A DNA stretch of 64,000 nucleotides from Prunella strophiata. Lineage: Eukaryota; Chordata; Aves; Passeriformes; Prunellidae. The notes below the pieces were generated by a model, which saw only the letters and a list, made by a program, of their open reading frames with translations, did not search any database and had not been told where the DNA came from. Location: NCBI GenBank assembly GCA_036583965.1, contig JAZBQD010000015.1, positions 70,534,330 to 70,598,329 on the forward strand, written 5' to 3'. Shown in pieces: positions 62,283-64,000 of this stretch (position 1 is the first letter of the stretch; every line of letters starts with the position of its first letter). The translations under genes were made by a program, and so were the position numbers.

Positions 62283-62689
62283 ATACTATGCATATTGAAT
62301 TATGTCAGACTAACACAACCCTTTAGAGTCATGGATTTATTTACTTAAGGTCGACAAGCTTTTTTTTTGTTAGTATTCATTGTAAATCATCCCAGGAGCC
62401 TCTAGCCTCTAGCAATTATTTAAAGTTTGAGATGCAGTCAAAACCTGTCAGCTTTATTCATGGTATTTATTAATTTTCTCCTGCACTTTTATATCCTCTT
62501 GCTTTTTTAATGATGTTAGATGAACCATTCAACTGAGCCTTCATTTTACTTTCAATCTGGTTTTTTTTCCTCCGCTCCAGGAGGTTTGTACAGCCAATAC
62601 ATCAGTTTTAATTTTGTCCTTTAAAGTGCTCAATAACAAGTAACTCACACAGTGATCAAACAAAGTAGTACACAGCTGCATGACACACT

Positions 62690-63065
62690 GTCACAGTGTT
62701 ATGCTGAGGAGCAGAAAGACACAGCTGCTCTCCACAGGTGGTGACCCAAATACACTCTCAGGGCAGGACAGACCTTGATAGCTGAGGCTCACCATCCCAA
62801 GACAGGCAGGACTGATCAGAGAAAGGTGATCAGGGCCACCCAAGGGTCCAGATCATTGGGTAAGACCATGGGGAAAAGGCAAGTGCAAGGTCAAGCTGTG
62901 AACAGAAGTCAGGATCAGGTCCAGTGAGGGTGACTGTGGCCCAGTGATCATCATTTAAGCACATAGTGGTGAGAGAGAATCTGAGTTGAACCTGAGAAAT
63001 CAGTCCCAGGGATCAGGATCTGGACCAATGGGATACATGGCCAGGCACAAACAGAGCTGAATTGG
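62690..63065. other. GC-richer unclassified stretch, possible unknown repeat
   Basis: Base composition shifts sharply from the AT-rich flanks. Words like GATCAGG, GGTCCAG and AGGTCAAG recur irregularly (near 62830, 62890, 62915 and 63010), suggesting an old, diverged tandem or interspersed repeat. I could not match it to a family. Confidence 0.35.
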
Positions 63066-64000
63066 AACAGTTATTTTCATTATAAAGGGGAGAACCCTCT
63101 AATAGCCAGCTGAAGATTATTTGTGTTTTTTTAAATTTAACTGCCAGTCCTAATGAACAAGAGTGATATTTATTGCAGCGTGTGGCTGGAAAGAGAACTC
63201 AGATAGCTAAAACATCCGAATGATGTCTATTTGTCAGTTTTTAAAAAATTACAATTATGGGTGGTATTGCTGCACATTTGTTGCACACTAGGATGGAAGA
63301 GAGAGGGAAACAAGATCACTAAAAAGAACTGTTCTAAGCAGAACCCCTGCTGCAGACACTTTCATAGATGCTTATGCAGAGATTGAAACTGGTCTGCACC
63401 AGTACAGGGGATGAAAGAGAGAGAAACAATGCAGGTTCTTTCTTGAGCTCAATGATACAGGCCTGGAAACAAATAACTTAATAAAACAGAGGTTTTAATA
63501 ACATTCCAACAAAATGGTAGGGTTAAAAAAAAAGGAATACAGACAACAGTTAAATCTGGCATCACTCTAGATGCCAGGAATCATCCTTTTGTGCCGCATT
63601 GGATGCACAGATCTTATCTCTGGAGGGCTTCTTCTGGTGATGGATCAGTGCAGTGAGCTAGGAAACTGACATGGAATTACCACTGGCACTGTTGATGTTG
63701 GGAGAGGTTTAGACAATCAAGTGGTAGTACTGGGCAGAGGGAAATGAGATCTAATTAGTATCTAGATCCTGCTTTCAGTGTCTGTGGGAATCCTACAATG
63801 TGAGTGAAAGATGTCAAGGAACTCCCAAGCCCAGCTGACAAGTTTGGAGACACATTTGCACTCAAATAAATTGGAAACCAAATGTAAATGGAGAAAATTT
63901 ATGACCTTTTCTGTCACAAAAGAAATTGTGAAAAAAAAAATGCCACTGGCATGTTGATTTAAAGCATTCAAATGTTTGTCACGTGTATCAGTGTAATAGT
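63066..64000. other. Background sequence to the window edge
   Basis: No gene or transposon recognised. A possible conserved patch lies at about 63120-63290 (GCAGCGTGTGG, CATCCGAATG). The 69-codon minus-strand frame at 63762-63968 is unremarkable. Confidence 0.5.

Larger units (their letters stand above)
60322..62689. other. Background sequence with simple repeats
   Basis: No gene recognised. It contains an AT dinucleotide run (62089-62109) and a poly-T tract (62263-62282). Confidence 0.55.

Noticed and set aside
1..64000. A bacterial-type system, such as a CRISPR array, operon, phage or toxin-antitoxin
   Set aside because: No regularly spaced repeats, no long adjacent open frames and no ribosome-binding context. 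CR1 and avian-type LTR content place the sequence in a vertebrate genome.

Overview
This window looks like non-coding DNA from a bird nuclear genome, probably a songbird or close relative. The evidence is the repeat content. There are many 5'-truncated CR1 LINE copies, several with typical CR1 3' ends (paired AGAATCACAGAAT / ATTCTATGATTCT-type tails). There are also two LTRs resembling an avian endogenous-retrovirus family, and background DNA that is AT-rich with many poly-T and poly-A tracts. I see no bacterial operons, rRNA, tRNA, CRISPR array, prophage or defence system. No multi-exon protein gene is evident, so the window is either a gene desert or part of one or more very long introns. 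All family names come from recognising sequence by eye; no database was searched.

Layout. 1-2.9 kb is plain background with one speculative exon. 2.9-3.9 kb holds a plus-strand CR1 interrupted by a minus-strand retroviral LTR. 7.7-8.3 kb is a repeat-free, motif-dense block that could be a conserved non-coding element; it contains a 127-codon open frame and a perfect 9-bp hairpin. 8.7-9.3 kb is a plus-strand CR1 3' end with a readable ORF2 tail. 12.6-14.4 kb is a clear nested insertion: a minus-strand CR1 of about 965 bp splits an older plus-strand CR1. 14.4-24.4 kb is mostly unannotatable. 24.4-25.4 kb is a second candidate regulatory block, and it contains a possible terminal exon whose frame reads KRVSFADEL then stop. 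30.1-32.3 kb contains three minus-strand CR1 pieces, one covering the reverse-transcriptase region. 37.1-37.8 kb is a plus-strand retroviral LTR with a TATA box, followed by a decayed Lys-tRNA-type primer binding site. 47.3-48.2 kb is a much older CR1/L3-like LINE fragment. 58.9-59.5 kb may be an L2-like relic. 60 kb is another CR1 3' end. 62.7-63.1 kb is an unclassified GC-richer stretch.

Nothing here works as a system. The main content is a layered record of retroelement insertion, and the rest is a handful of candidate regulatory or exonic sites that need alignment or expression data. The most useful targets are the block at 24.4-25.4 kb, the block at 7.7-8.3 kb, the two nested insertions, and the LTR with its primer binding site.
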